Shown one piece after another: positions 9,444 through 19,001 of a stretch of DNA of 64,000 bases. The DNA lies in the NCBI RefSeq assembly GCF_016806065.1, contig NZ_CP032405.1:558001-622000 (forward strand), in the 5' to 3' direction. Under the pieces are notes generated by a model. It was not told the DNA's origin and ran no database searches. It saw nothing but the letters and a program-made list of their open reading frames with translations. Source of the DNA: Rhizobium rosettiformans (GTDB taxonomy: Bacteria > Pseudomonadota > Alphaproteobacteria > Rhizobiales > Rhizobiaceae). Within the stretch, counting starts at the first letter, position 1; each line of letters starts with the position of its first letter. The translations under genes were made by a program, and so were the position numbers.

Positions 9444-11333
9444 GTGGGTTTTTCTTTTGCGAATGATGTCGCCACCCCTTTGCTTGACCAGGTGTTCGTC
9501 CCTGACGACCTGAAAAGCATGGATCAGGCGGCGCTCTGTCGTCTCGCGCAGGAACTGCGCGGCGAGACCCTCCGGGTCGTGTCCGAGACGGGCGGTCACC
9601 TCGGCTCCAGTCTCGGCGTCATAGAACTGACGGTTGCGATCCACGCCTCTTTCTCGGCCCCGCACGACACGATCATCTGGGATGTGAGCCACCAGTGTTA
9701 TCCCCACAAGATCCTGACCGGACGGCGGGACCGCATGCGCAGCCTGCGCAAGAAGGACGGTCTGTCAGGCTTCACCCGCCGCGGTGAAAGCCCTTTCGAC
9801 CCCTTTGGCGCCGCTCACTCGTCCACGTCGATTTCGGCAGGCCTCGGCTTTGCCACTGCCAGGGACTTGAAGGGGGAAGACGGACACGTCGTGTGCATCA
9901 TTGGCGACGGCGCGATGTCCGCCGGCATGGCCTTCGAGGCGATGAACAATGCCGGGGCATCAGGCCGCCCGCTGATCGTCATTCTCAACGACAACGATAT
10001 GTCGATTTCTGCCTCGACTGGAGCGCTCAACCGCCACCTGTCGGACGTCCGCCGGAAAGCCGGGACGAATGTCGGCAACGTGTTCGAGAACTTCGGCTTC
10101 GACTATCGTGGACCTGTCGACGGACATGATCTCGACGTGCTGGTTCCACTTCTGGCAGAACTGCGGGACGAGAAGGATGGTCCGATCCTGTTGCATGTTA
10201 TCACGCGCAAGGGCGCCGGATACGCACCGGCCGAAGCAGCCGAGGACAAGTATCATGGCGTGAACCCGTTCGATGTGACGACGGGCAAGCAGAACAAGGC
10301 AGAAGCAAAGGCGCTGAGCTACACGCGGGTCTTCGCCGACGCCCTGATTGCGGAAGCGGAAACGGATGACCGCATTGTCGCGATCACCGCCGCCATGGCG
10401 GCCGGCACCGGTGTCGACCGCTTTGGAGCCGCCTTTCCCGATCGCACCTTCGATGTCGGCATTGCCGAACAGCATGCCGTCACCTTTGCTGCCGGTCTCG
10501 CAGCCAGCGGCATGAAACCATTCTGCGCGATTTATTCAACCTTCCTGCAGCGCGCCTATGACCAGATCGTCCATGACGTGGCCCTGCAGCAGTTGCCTGT
10601 CCGTTTCGCAATCGACAGAGCCGGGCTGGTCGGGGCTGACGGCCCGACCCATGCCGGCGCCTTCGATATTCTCTACCTTGCCAACCTGCCCGGCTTTACA
10701 GTGATGGCCGCAAGCGACGAGGCTGAACTCGTACACATGGTTGCGACGGCGGCAGCCCATGATCACGGCCCTATTGCATTTCGCTACCCGCGTGGCGAGG
10801 GCACGGGCGTCCCCCTTCCGATCCGTGGCGAAGTTCTGCCGATCGGCCGCGGTCGCATCATCGAGCAGGGAGGCCAGATCGCGCTCCTTTCGTTCGGCAC
10901 CCGGCTTGCCGACTGTCTCAAGGCCCGCCGCCTTTTGGCACTCGAAGGAATTTCCGTGACGGTCGCCGATGCGCGTTTTGCCAAGCCGCTCGATACCGCG
11001 CTTCTGGCTGAACTCGTCGACAACCATTCCATGCTGGTGACCATCGAAGAGGGAGCCACAGGTGGGTTCGGCGCACTGGTCCTTCACCACCTCGCCAATT
11101 GTGGCATGCTCGACGGACGTTGTGCCGTCCGCACCTTGACGTTACCGGACACATTCATCGCCCAGGCGAGCCCTGAAGACATGTACGAGGAAGCGAAGCT
11201 GACGGCCCGCCATATTGCGGCTGCAGCGCGCAACGGCCTTACGGTGGCAAGGCCGAACGCCGATATTCGCCGGTCCGCAAGGGCCGGACAGCAGGAACTG
11301 CCGACGCGCCTCCACCGCGCGGAGGACCGCTGA
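9444..11333 (+). CDS. dxs: 1-deoxy-D-xylulose-5-phosphate synthase
   Basis: Dxs condenses pyruvate and glyceraldehyde 3-phosphate, the entry step of the MEP isoprenoid pathway that feeds carotenoids and the bacteriochlorophyll tail. The 629-residue transketolase-like enzyme shows the ThDP fold: [35 protein letters not shown], the cofactor motif [18 protein letters not shown]...LNDNDMSIS, the catalytic [18 protein letters not shown], and the C-terminal transketolase domain. It starts with GTG behind GGGAGGAG. A dxs copy inside photosynthesis clusters is common in phototrophic alphaproteobacteria and is probably additional to a housekeeping copy. Confidence 0.96.
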   Translation: MGFSFANDVATPLLDQVFVPDDLKSMDQAALCRLAQELRGETLRVVSETGGHLGSSLGVIELTVAIHASFSAPHDTIIWDVSHQCYPHKILTGRRDRMRSLRKKDGLSGFTRRGESPFDPFGAAHSSTSISAGLGFATARDLKGEDGHVVCIIGDGAMSAGMAFEAMNNAGASGRPLIVILNDNDMSISASTGALNRHLSDVRRKAGTNVGNVFENFGFDYRGPVDGHDLDVLVPLLAELRDEKDGPILLHVITRKGAGYAPAEAAEDKYHGVNPFDVTTGKQNKAEAKALSYTRVFADALIAEAETDDRIVAITAAMAAGTGVDRFGAAFPDRTFDVGIAEQHAVTFAAGLAASGMKPFCAIYSTFLQRAYDQIVHDVALQQLPVRFAIDRAGLVGADGPTHAGAFDILYLANLPGFTVMAASDEAELVHMVATAAAHDHGPIAFRYPRGEGTGVPLPIRGEVLPIGRGRIIEQGGQIALLSFGTRLADCLKARRLLALEGISVTVADARFAKPLDTALLAELVDNHSMLVTIEEGATGGFGALVLHHLANCGMLDGRCAVRTLTLPDTFIAQASPEDMYEEAKLTARHIAAAARNGLTVARPNADIRRSARAGQQELPTRLHRAEDR

Positions 11334-11455
11334 GCTAAAACCACAGGACGACATCAGGCGTATTCGACTACGAGAGGTTTGGCGTCGGCGCAAGAATGCA
11401 CTAATATCCCATCGGGATGAGCGGATCTGCCCAAGCCGATGACCGGGAGGGTGAT

Positions 11456-12382
11456 ATGGCGGGTGAAAAGAACGGGGGACCACCCGGCGGGGCGGACGAA
11501 CCTCCGTCCAATAGCGATGGTAAGTCTGTACTATCGAAATCGGATACGCGGCTGACAAGCCTCGAGCAGCGCATTCTCGAAAGCGCGATCCGGGATGCCG
11601 TGCCGCGGCTTGTGGGAGCGAGCCATACGGATCTGGCAGCGGGTCCGCGTGTTAGCGAGATGCCGCCGGAGATCGATTTTCACCTGCATCCCGAACTGGA
11701 TCCGAAGGCGCGCGAATTGCCCGGAACCGAGAAGGCGATCACCTACCGATCCGCGCTCACTGAGGCCCTGGTCCAGGCAGATCCTCGTGGTCACCGGGAA
11801 ATCATCGAGGAATTGCAGCGCACTGACCTGCCCATGCACACGCTCGCGATCCAGCTGTTTTCGCCTGTCGCCGCGCAACTCGGGCGGCTCTGGTGCAATG
11901 ACGAAACCGATTTCATCCAGGTTGCCGTGGCCTCCACCAGACTTGGCATGATCGTCAACCATCTGTCGCAGAACCGCAGCCAGACCATTCGCGATCGCCA
12001 AAAGGCGCGCCGTGTGTTGCTGGCGCGGACCCAGGGTGCCCTGCACACCATCGGCGTATCGATCGTCGCTTCCTGTTTTCGCGACATGGGCTGGGACGTC
12101 GAAGGTGGGGCGGACCTCGAACTCAACGACAGCCTCTACATGCGCCTGTCGAACTCCTCCTACACTCTTTTGGGTATCTCGGTCGGCCGTGTCGACGAAG
12201 TGGATGAATGCGCCGCCGCAATTCGCAGGGTACAGTCCAGGCGCAGCCCGGGTCCGATGAAGATCGCGGTCGGTGGTCCGGCCGTCATGAAGGACCCGCG
12301 CGCCTTCGGCAATATCGGCGCCGATATGGTGGCGAAATCGGCACTTGAAGTCATGCATCTGGCGGACAGGATGGGTGCCTGA
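11456..12382 (+). CDS. Second PpaA/AerR-like cobalamin-binding regulator
   Basis: A 308-residue protein with the same architecture as PpaA. A variable N-terminus is followed by LGRLWCNDETDFIQVAVASTRLGM (equivalent to the W-x-DD-xDFIDVTIATSRL segment of PpaA) and a B12-binding-like domain with GALHTIGVSIVASCFRDMGWDVEGG and MKIAVGGPAVM. The His in LHT matches the cobalamin-contacting His of the family. The ATG with GGGAGG five bases upstream was chosen over one 13 codons earlier with no ribosome site. The first 80 residues are low-complexity and hydrophilic. There is no DNA-binding domain I can identify, so it probably acts through a partner such as PpsR. Confidence 0.82.
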   Translation: MAGEKNGGPPGGADEPPSNSDGKSVLSKSDTRLTSLEQRILESAIRDAVPRLVGASHTDLAAGPRVSEMPPEIDFHLHPELDPKARELPGTEKAITYRSALTEALVQADPRGHREIIEELQRTDLPMHTLAIQLFSPVAAQLGRLWCNDETDFIQVAVASTRLGMIVNHLSQNRSQTIRDRQKARRVLLARTQGALHTIGVSIVASCFRDMGWDVEGGADLELNDSLYMRLSNSSYTLLGISVGRVDEVDECAAAIRRVQSRRSPGPMKIAVGGPAVMKDPRAFGNIGADMVAKSALEVMHLADRMGA

Positions 12383-12411
12383 CCGCATTGCAAGCGGTGA
12401 GGTCTCTGGCG

Positions 12412-14181
12412 TCAGCCCGTGACACCAAAAACCAGCGACCAAGGTCCGCGAGCGTCAGTCCGGCGCTCGCCAAGTGCATAGATGATCTCAATGGGATCCA
12501 CCTCAAAAGCGGCACTGACGGAATGCGATGTGGGATTGGCGACGAGTATGTAGTGCCGTCCGTCCTCAAGCGGCCACTCGACACGGATGACGCCATTCTC
12601 GGCAGCATAACGCCCGCCCTGACGCATCCGCGCCAGCAACGGCACGACACGCTCTCGCCGAAGCGCAATGAGCTGGCGGTAGCGTTCGATCCAGGTCGAA
12701 CCATGCTTTGAACCTGCCCGCTCCCAGTCGAGGATCGCAGAGCGGAATGTCTCCAGCGATGTCGGGTCGAGCACATGGTCCCCGTCGAAACCCGGCAACT
12801 TCGAAAGCTCATTCCGCCGGCCGTCGCGTACGGCTGCGTTGAGCTCCTCGTCGAAATCGCAAAAATAAGGAAACGGCTTTTGCGAACACCACTCTTCGCC
12901 CATGAATAACATGGGAATTTGCGGTGAGAGCAGTATCAGCGAAACGGCGAAGGCGAGCGCCTGTTCGGGCAGCGCTGCCATGACCCTGTCACCCTGGGCG
13001 CGGTTGCCGATCTGGTCGTGATTGTGAAGGAAGGAAACGAAGGCGGAAGGCGTCAGATGGGCGCTCGGCCCACCGCGTCGTTCACCGCGATACGGCATCA
13101 CGTCGCCCTGATAGACAAAGCCTTCGGCGAGAGCCTTTGCGAGAGCCGCACCGACATCCCGGTAATCGGCGTAATAACCGAAGGTTTCGCCGGTCGTGGC
13201 CACATGCAAAGCGTGATGGACGTCGTCATTCCACTGAGCGTCGAACGTTTCGGTGTCGGGCTGGCCCCGCTCGAGCAGACCCGGGTCATTCTCCTCGTTC
13301 TCGACGATGAGATGAATGTGGCGATCGGCAAAACGCTCCCGCACACGCGCTGCAAGTTCGTGCAAGAAGTGCGGCTCACTGTCGTCGCGGATGGCATGCA
13401 CGGCATCGAGCCGCAGTCCATCGACATGAAATTCCTCGATCCAGAAGAGCGCGTTTTCGATCAGGAATGCGCGCACCATCTCGCTCTGCGCATCATCAAA
13501 GTTGATGCCGTCGCCCCATGGCGTCTGATGATGCGGCGAGAACAGCGGCGCATAAGCCGGCATGAAGTTTCCGGACGGGCCGAAGTGGTTGTAGACAACA
13601 TCGAGGAAGACGGAGATGCCCCTTTGATGCGCTGCCTGAACGAGAAGCGCCAGATCTTCCGGCCGCCCATACCGGCTGTCCGGCGCATAAGGCATGACGC
13701 CGTCATAGCCCCAGTTCCAACGGCCGGGAAAGTCGGAGATCGGCATCAGCTGAATGGCCGTTATCCCGAGGCTACTCAGGTGATCCAGCCGCTCGATTAC
13801 GCCTCGGAAGGTCCCCTCGCCCGTGAATGTCCCGACATGCAGCTCGTATATGACCATATCCGCCCAGGGCCGCCCTCGCCAAATGGCGTCGCGGGTCTTC
13901 TGCGTCGAAAGATCGACGACCTCGCTCGGCCCGAACACGTCCTCGGGCTGGTGCCGGCTTGCAGGATCCGGGACCAGAACGCCATCCGGCAGTCGAAACC
14001 GATAGCGGGTACCTGGCCCTGCCCCCATAACCTTGAGGTCAAACACTCCATCGGCCTGCCGGTCCATGTCCTTCGCAGGAGTGCCGTCAATTTCGAGCGT
14101 CACCGATTTGCAATGCGGCGCCCACAACCGAAACAAAACCCCGTCATCTTCAATGACGGGGCCAAAAAGATAGTCTGTCAC
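12412..14181 (-). CDS. treZ: Malto-oligosyltrehalose trehalohydrolase
   Basis: TreZ (GH13) releases trehalose from maltooligosyl-trehalose made by TreY. The 589-residue protein has an N-terminal beta domain (LFRLWAPHCKSVTLEI), the (beta/alpha)8 barrel with VIYELHVGTFTGEGTF, VYNHFGP, the nucleophile motif DGLRLDAVHAI, the acid/base region IVENEENDPGLL, FLHNHDQIGNRAQG, and MLFMGEEW. A GTG with GGAG eight bases upstream was preferred to a TTG 11 codons earlier. No treY or treX lies in the window, so this is an isolated member of the pathway here. It converges on the PpaA-like gene. Confidence 0.94.
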   Translation of the reverse strand: MTDYLFGPVIEDDGVLFRLWAPHCKSVTLEIDGTPAKDMDRQADGVFDLKVMGAGPGTRYRFRLPDGVLVPDPASRHQPEDVFGPSEVVDLSTQKTRDAIWRGRPWADMVIYELHVGTFTGEGTFRGVIERLDHLSSLGITAIQLMPISDFPGRWNWGYDGVMPYAPDSRYGRPEDLALLVQAAHQRGISVFLDVVYNHFGPSGNFMPAYAPLFSPHHQTPWGDGINFDDAQSEMVRAFLIENALFWIEEFHVDGLRLDAVHAIRDDSEPHFLHELAARVRERFADRHIHLIVENEENDPGLLERGQPDTETFDAQWNDDVHHALHVATTGETFGYYADYRDVGAALAKALAEGFVYQGDVMPYRGERRGGPSAHLTPSAFVSFLHNHDQIGNRAQGDRVMAALPEQALAFAVSLILLSPQIPMLFMGEEWCSQKPFPYFCDFDEELNAAVRDGRRNELSKLPGFDGDHVLDPTSLETFRSAILDWERAGSKHGSTWIERYRQLIALRRERVVPLLARMRQGGRYAAENGVIRVEWPLEDGRHYILVANPTSHSVSAAFEVDPIEIIYALGERRTDARGPWSLVFGVTG

Positions 14182-14273
14182 CGCTGCTTCTCCTACGCTG
14201 CCACGGGGAGGCAACGCAGTAAGCGATGAATGGTTCGCACCCCAGCGCGAAAGGTGGAAGGACGCTTATCGCG

Positions 14274-15389
14274 TCACGATGCCTTGGGTGAAAACGGCAG
14301 CGGGAAGCTGACAGCCTGACCCGTTTCCGCGGACTTTTGTGCTGCGAGCCCCATGGCCACCGCCCACCAGCCATCATCGAGCGCAACCTCGACCGGCTGC
14401 GTACCCTTCACCGCCTTCTGGAAACGCTGATGCTGATAGAAGGTCGAGCCGTTGTGGTCACCGGCTTCCAGCAGCTGCGGATCAACCGGAATTTCGACGA
14501 CGTGCGGCCCTTTGGGATCACGCGGCGAGACGATGACCTGAGCAACCGGTGGCTCGCCGAGATGTTCGGGCCAGAAGCGACCGGGGCCGGGCACCAGGCA
14601 CTCGATCTTGCCGGCGGGGCCAACTGCCGAGATTTCCTCCTGATAGCGGGCACCTTCAGCAAACATGCAGAGCTCCAGCATCGCCCGCGCGCCTGAGGCA
14701 AAGTCGACGATCACATAGGCATTGTCCCAGATGTCAGAGCGATTGCCGTCATAGACTTCGTCGACATGATTCACCGACTGCCCGCCAGACGCCATGACGC
14801 GGACCGGATTAGACTTCAGGATATGCCGCATCAGGTCGAAGAAATGGCAGCATTTCTCGACAAGGGTCCCACCTGTGTTGCGATTGAACCGGTTCCAGTC
14901 ACCGACCTTCTCGAGAAACGGAAAACGATGCTCACGGATGGTCAACATACGGATGCCACCGGTGGCCTCGTCAGCCTGTTCGATCATCCGCGCGACCGGC
15001 GGCATGTAGCGGTATTCCATGGCAACCCAGATCGGCGCCGGATAGGCAGCGCGAAGTGCTGCGAGCCGCGGAGCATCGGCAGGATCGGTGAACAGCGGCT
15101 TCTCCACCAGCACCGGCAGCGGCCGGATTGCGGCGATCTTTTCCAACTGCTCGAGATGCAGATAGTTCGGGCTTGCGATCAGCAGGCAGTTCACGGCCTC
15201 TACAGCAAGCAGTTCCTCGATCGAGCCGACCATCTTTGCCGTCGGAACCGCCTCTGCTGACAGCGCACGCATGCCGGCATCCGGCTCATAAATCGCGACC
15301 ACCGATGCATCCTGCAGAAGCGCAATGTTGCGCAGGTGCTCCTGCCCCATCATGCCGCAACCGATGATCCCGTATTGAAGTCCTGCCAC
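14274..15389 (-). CDS. Gfo/Idh/MocA-family NAD(P)-dependent oxidoreductase (possible GH188-type NAD-dependent sulfoquinovosidase)
   Basis: A 371-residue two-domain protein. The N-terminal Rossmann fold has GIIGCGMMGQEHLRNIALL and the family motif VEKPLF near residue 105. The C-terminal alpha/beta domain contains EYRYMPPVARM, REHRFPFLEKVGDWNRFNRNTGGTLVEKCCHFFDLMRH, with the usual catalytic-region HFFD. A GTG start behind GAGGAGG was chosen. It reads together with the adjacent GntR gene and diverges from the sulfonate monooxygenase operon. Known NAD-dependent sulfoquinovosidases (GH188) belong to this superfamily and sit in such operons lacking a GH31 enzyme, so this is a candidate. Substrate is inferred from context only. 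Confidence 0.75.
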   Translation of the reverse strand: MAGLQYGIIGCGMMGQEHLRNIALLQDASVVAIYEPDAGMRALSAEAVPTAKMVGSIEELLAVEAVNCLLIASPNYLHLEQLEKIAAIRPLPVLVEKPLFTDPADAPRLAALRAAYPAPIWVAMEYRYMPPVARMIEQADEATGGIRMLTIREHRFPFLEKVGDWNRFNRNTGGTLVEKCCHFFDLMRHILKSNPVRVMASGGQSVNHVDEVYDGNRSDIWDNAYVIVDFASGARAMLELCMFAEGARYQEEISAVGPAGKIECLVPGPGRFWPEHLGEPPVAQVIVSPRDPKGPHVVEIPVDPQLLEAGDHNGSTFYQHQRFQKAVKGTQPVEVALDDGWWAVAMGLAAQKSAETGQAVSFPLPFSPKAS

Positions 15390-15426
15390 GCTTTCCTCCT
15401 CAATTGAACCGCTCCTCGCGGTCATG

Positions 15427-16128
15427 TCATTTCAGCCGCGATACGTATCGGGCGACGGTGTGATCGAGCCAGGTCCGCGAGACTTCCGCACGGGCTCCCT
15501 CCTGATCCTGGCTGATGCGTTGAATATGTGTGGCGGGCGCGCGCGGCCTCAGACCGAAGCTCGCCGGTGCCCAGTCCGGCACCACGTCGAGACCGATCTG
15601 GTCCTCGGCCCTCGCAATCCAGAGCGACAGCTTGGTGCGATAGAACAGATAGAGGGATTCGGAGACCGCCTCGGGGTCAATCGTCTCGACATAGGAGCCG
15701 TCGAGCCAGATCTCCTCGAGCGCCGCCGGGCGGCCGGAAAGACGCCGCAAGCGCCGGATCCGGTGGGACTCCTCGGATGTGCCGAATGTCGGCAGTCCAT
15801 CCGGTTTCGGCAGTCGGTCGATCGACAGGATCTCTGCCGTCGGCAAGCCGCCGCCGCCCAGCAACTCCAGGCGAAACATGGCATAGACGGATTTCGGATC
15901 GGATATCGCCCGAACATAGTTGCCGGAGCCCTGAATGCGCTCCAGAAGCCCGCGATTTTGCAACTCTGCCAATGCCTTGCGCAGCGTGCCGACGGCAATG
16001 CCGAGTTCTTCGGCCATATCCCGTTCAGGGCGCAGCTTTTCACCATCGATCAGCCGCCCCGCCGCGATATCACGCACCAGAAGCTCGGTGATCTGCACAT
16101 AGATGGGAAGGCTGCCGGGCGGCTGCAT
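15427..16128 (-). CDS. GntR-family (HutC/UTRA) transcriptional regulator of the sulfonate operon
   Basis: A 233-residue regulator with an N-terminal winged helix (PIYVQITELLVRDIAAGRLIDGEKLRPERDMAEELGIAVGTLRKALAELQNRGLLERIQGSGNYV) and a C-terminal UTRA ligand-binding domain. It most likely binds a sugar-like effector and represses the divergent monooxygenase operon. A GTG 16 codons earlier is an alternative start, but it would place translation inside the inverted-repeat promoter region. The role corresponds to SmoD-like regulators of sulfoquinovose monooxygenase clusters; this is inference. Confidence 0.85.
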   Translation of the reverse strand: MQPPGSLPIYVQITELLVRDIAAGRLIDGEKLRPERDMAEELGIAVGTLRKALAELQNRGLLERIQGSGNYVRAISDPKSVYAMFRLELLGGGGLPTAEILSIDRLPKPDGLPTFGTSEESHRIRRLRRLSGRPAALEEIWLDGSYVETIDPEAVSESLYLFYRTKLSLWIARAEDQIGLDVVPDWAPASFGLRPRAPATHIQRISQDQEGARAEVSRTWLDHTVARYVSRLK

Positions 16129-16167
16129 CGTGGAGTTCTGTGGCACTTCGGTATCGCCGAGAAAAAA

Positions 16168-16192
16168 TTGATACACTATTGATCTACATCAA
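16168..16192. promoter_or_regulatory. Candidate operator in the GntR/monooxygenase divergent promoter
   Basis: TTGAT (16168-16172) and ATCAA (16188-16192) form an inverted repeat, with a further TTGAT at 16179-16183 in the middle. It is the only obvious symmetric element between the two divergent genes and is a plausible GntR site. Confidence 0.4.
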
Positions 16193-16239
16193 ATCGGGTG
16201 TTAGGCAAGAGGAAAGTTGGAGCCTTGGAGGAGACCTCA

Positions 16240-17397
16240 ATGACTGTCGTACCTGTCACATCGGCCGATATCGATGGCGCGGAAGTGTCGTGGTTCGCAG
16301 CCCTTTGCTCTGACGATTATCAGTTTCTTGGCGTGCCGGATGGAGCGCTGCGGTCGAGCTTCGAGCACTGCTCGGACATCGTGCAGAAGGCCGAGCAGCT
16401 CGGCTTCCGCAACATTCTCTGCCCGTCTTCTTATCAGGTCGGTCAGGACACGCTGAGCTTTGTTGCCGGCTGTGCGCCGATCACGTCTGACATCAACATG
16501 CTCGCCGCCATCCGCTGCGGCGAGATGCAGCCGATCATGCTGGCGCGGACCGTCGCCACCCTCGACCACATGCTCAAAGGTCGCCTGACACTCAACGTCA
16601 TCAGCTCGGATTTTCCGGGTGAAGTTGCAGACAGTGCCTTCCGCTACAAGCGCAGCCATGAGGTGGTCGAGATCCTCCGCCAGGCTTGGACCCGCGACAC
16701 GATCGATCACGAGGGCGAGGTCTACCAGTTCAAGGGTGTGTCCACCGAACCCGCTCGCCCCTATCAGCAGAACGGCGGCCCCCTTCTTTATTTCGGCGGT
16801 TACTCCCCGGACGCGCTGGAGCTCTGCGGCGCGCAATGCGACGTCTATCTGATGTGGCCCGAAAAAAAGGACCAGCTCGCCGAGCGGATGAAGGCCGTGC
16901 ATGCGCGCGCCGAAGCCCATGCCCGGACCCTCGATTACGGTCTCCGCGTCCACATGATCGTGCGCGACACCGAGAAGGAAGCCCGCGAATACGCCGAATA
17001 CATCGTCTCGAAGCTCGATGACGAATACGGCAAGCTCATCCGCGATCGCGCCCATGACTCGATCTCACTGGGTGTCGCCCATCAGGCCCGTGCCCGCGAA
17101 CTCGCCGACCAGTTCGGCTATATCGAGCCGCATATGTGGACCGGCATCGGTCGCGCCCGCTCCGGCTGTGGTGCGGCCCTTGTCGGCTCGACGGACCAGA
17201 TTCTTTCGGAACTGGAAGCCTACAGAAAGATGGGCATCCGCGCCTTCATCCTGTCCGGTTATCCGCATATCGACGAGGCGGTTCATTTCGGCACCAAGGT
17301 GCTGCCGGAATTGAAAACCGTCTCGCTCCCGCATGCCTATGGCCGCGTTCCCGCGGAAACGCCCGCCACCCCTCTCGGAAATGGAGTTCGCCGCTAA
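16240..17397 (+). CDS. smoC: LLM-class FMNH2-dependent monooxygenase, SmoC-like sulfoquinovose monooxygenase
   Basis: A 385-residue bacterial-luciferase-like TIM-barrel monooxygenase of the SsuD/alkanesulfonate group. Family features include EVSWFAALCSDDYQFLGVPDG, LCPSSYQVGQDTLSFVAGCAPITS, RTVATLDHMLKGRLTLNVISSDFPGE and LYFGGYSPDALELC. These enzymes cleave C-S bonds, releasing sulfite and an aldehyde. The immediate neighbours, an aldo-keto reductase and a flavin reductase, are the exact partners of sulfoquinovose monooxygenase SmoC, which yields 6-oxo-glucose. An alkanesulfonate SsuD role is the alternative. GGAGGAG precedes the ATG. The stop overlaps the next start (TAATG). Confidence 0.82.
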   Translation: MTVVPVTSADIDGAEVSWFAALCSDDYQFLGVPDGALRSSFEHCSDIVQKAEQLGFRNILCPSSYQVGQDTLSFVAGCAPITSDINMLAAIRCGEMQPIMLARTVATLDHMLKGRLTLNVISSDFPGEVADSAFRYKRSHEVVEILRQAWTRDTIDHEGEVYQFKGVSTEPARPYQQNGGPLLYFGGYSPDALELCGAQCDVYLMWPEKKDQLAERMKAVHARAEAHARTLDYGLRVHMIVRDTEKEAREYAEYIVSKLDDEYGKLIRDRAHDSISLGVAHQARARELADQFGYIEPHMWTGIGRARSGCGAALVGSTDQILSELEAYRKMGIRAFILSGYPHIDEAVHFGTKVLPELKTVSLPHAYGRVPAETPATPLGNGVRR

Positions 17398-18290
17398 TGC
17401 AGCGCGTCAATCTTACCCCTGACCTCACCTTCAGCCGCCTCGTTTACGGCATGTGGCGCATCGGCGACGATGCCGACACCTCGCCCAAACATGTCCAGGC
17501 CAAGATCGAGGCCTGCCTTTCCCAGGGCATCACCACCATGGACCAGGCCGACATCTATGGCGGTTATACGGCGGAAGCCGTGCTCGGCAATGCTCTGAAG
17601 GCCTCCCCCGGCCTGCGCGACAAGCTCGAAATCGTCACCAAATGTGACATTGTCGCCCCGGCCGGTCGACATTCGGCAGCCCGCGTCAAACATTATGACA
17701 CGTCGGCCGCTCACATCACCGCCTCGGTCGAAGCCTCGCTGACCGACATGGGCACCGATCATGTCGACCTGCTGCTGATCCACCGCCCCGATCCGCTGAT
17801 CGATCCTGACGAAACAGGCCCTGCTCTCGATGCGCTGGTCACCTCCGGCAAGGTCCGCGCCGTCGGCGTTTCCAACTTCCGGCCCTGGGACTTTTCGCTG
17901 CTTCAGTCGTCGATGGAGAACAATCTCGTCACCAACCAGATCGAGATGAGCCTCCTGGCGACCGATACCTTCGTCAACGGCGACCTCGCTTATCTGCAGG
18001 AGCGCATGGTGTCGCCGATGGCCTGGTCGCCGCTCGGCGGCGGTCGTCTCATGGACGGATCGAAGCCGGAACTTCTGGCTGACCTGAAGCGCATCGGCGC
18101 AGAACACGGCGTCGACGAAACGGCTGTCGCCGTCGCCTGGCTGCTGCGGCATCCCGCTGCCATCCTGCCGGTCATGGGCACCAACTCACTCGAACGTATT
18201 GCGAAGATTGCAGACGCGACGAAGGTGGAGATGGATCGCCAGACATGGTTCGAGCTTTACACGCTTGCGATCGGACGGGAGGTCGCCTGA
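17397..18290 (+). CDS. smoB: Aldo-keto reductase, SmoB-like
   Basis: A 297-residue aldo/keto reductase with the catalytic Asp and Tyr in MDQADIYGGY (about residues 48-57), the catalytic Lys in IVTKCDIV, the His in LLLIHRPDPL, and the cofactor segment VMGTNSLERI. In the sulfoquinovose monooxygenase pathway SmoB reduces 6-oxo-glucose to glucose. It overlaps the monooxygenase stop and the next start by one base each, so the three enzymes are translationally coupled. A YdhF-like oxidoreductase of another role is the generic alternative. Confidence 0.8.
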   Translation: MQRVNLTPDLTFSRLVYGMWRIGDDADTSPKHVQAKIEACLSQGITTMDQADIYGGYTAEAVLGNALKASPGLRDKLEIVTKCDIVAPAGRHSAARVKHYDTSAAHITASVEASLTDMGTDHVDLLLIHRPDPLIDPDETGPALDALVTSGKVRAVGVSNFRPWDFSLLQSSMENNLVTNQIEMSLLATDTFVNGDLAYLQERMVSPMAWSPLGGGRLMDGSKPELLADLKRIGAEHGVDETAVAVAWLLRHPAAILPVMGTNSLERIAKIADATKVEMDRQTWFELYTLAIGREVA

Positions 18291-18808
18291 TGATGGCTGC
18301 CAATGACATTCATGCGTTGGAGGCCGTCTTCGTGCCTGGCGCGGACAATCATCGGGATTTCCGCAATGCGCTGGGCAGTTTCACGACGGGTGTCACCGTG
18401 GTGACGGCGATGACACCGGACGGTCCGATCGGCATGACGGTGAATAGCTTCGCATCCGTTTCGCTCGATCCGCCTCTGGTGCTCTGGTCGCCCGCCAAGA
18501 GTTCATCGCGATATGTCGCCTTCACGGGCGCCCGGCATTTCGCGATCCACGTGCTCGGCGCGGATCAGGATCACCTGAGCGCCGCCTTCACCCGCGGCGG
18601 CAGCGGCTTCGACGGGATCGAGGTCAGGTTCAACGACGAAGGCGTTCCGGTTTTGCCCGGCACGCTGGCACGTTTCGAATGCACCGAGCAGGCGCAGCAC
18701 GACGCCGGTGATCACACGATCATCATCGGCAAGGTGTTAAGGGTTGCACATCGGCAGGGAGAACCGCTGTGCTTCTCAGGGGGACGGTTCGGACGCTTCG
18801 CCGTCTGA
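18290..18808 (+). CDS. smoA: Flavin reductase family protein, SmoA-like
   Basis: A 172-residue flavin reductase-like split-barrel protein: FRNALGSFTTGVTVVTAMTPDGPIGMTVNSFASVSLDPPLVLWSPAKSSS is the family core, and CFSGGRFGRF its C-terminal motif. It would supply FMNH2 from NAD(P)H to the monooxygenase two genes upstream. It starts one base inside the preceding gene with GGGAGG seven bases upstream. Gene content and order agree with the SmoABC set. The 193 bases after it, up to the TRAP genes, show no further gene. Confidence 0.85.
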   Translation: MMAANDIHALEAVFVPGADNHRDFRNALGSFTTGVTVVTAMTPDGPIGMTVNSFASVSLDPPLVLWSPAKSSSRYVAFTGARHFAIHVLGADQDHLSAAFTRGGSGFDGIEVRFNDEGVPVLPGTLARFECTEQAQHDAGDHTIIIGKVLRVAHRQGEPLCFSGGRFGRFAV

Positions 18809-19001
18809 GTTGAGTTTGGGAGGAGGTCGTCGGCGGCACTTTGGACATGCCGCGGCGAACGGTCAAAGACGATCAGCAACAGGTATGCGAGGAGAAATTT
18901 ACCTCTCCTCGTACGGAAACTGGAACAGCCGTGTTTGCGCGGCGGGAACAAGTCTTCGATATTTGCGCCGAATTGACCGATGACAAGAAACGGGTGGAGA
19001 C

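Noticed and set aside
13018..14229. 403-codon open frame opposite treZ
   Set aside because: TreZ on the other strand shows all catalytic motifs; this frame has none.
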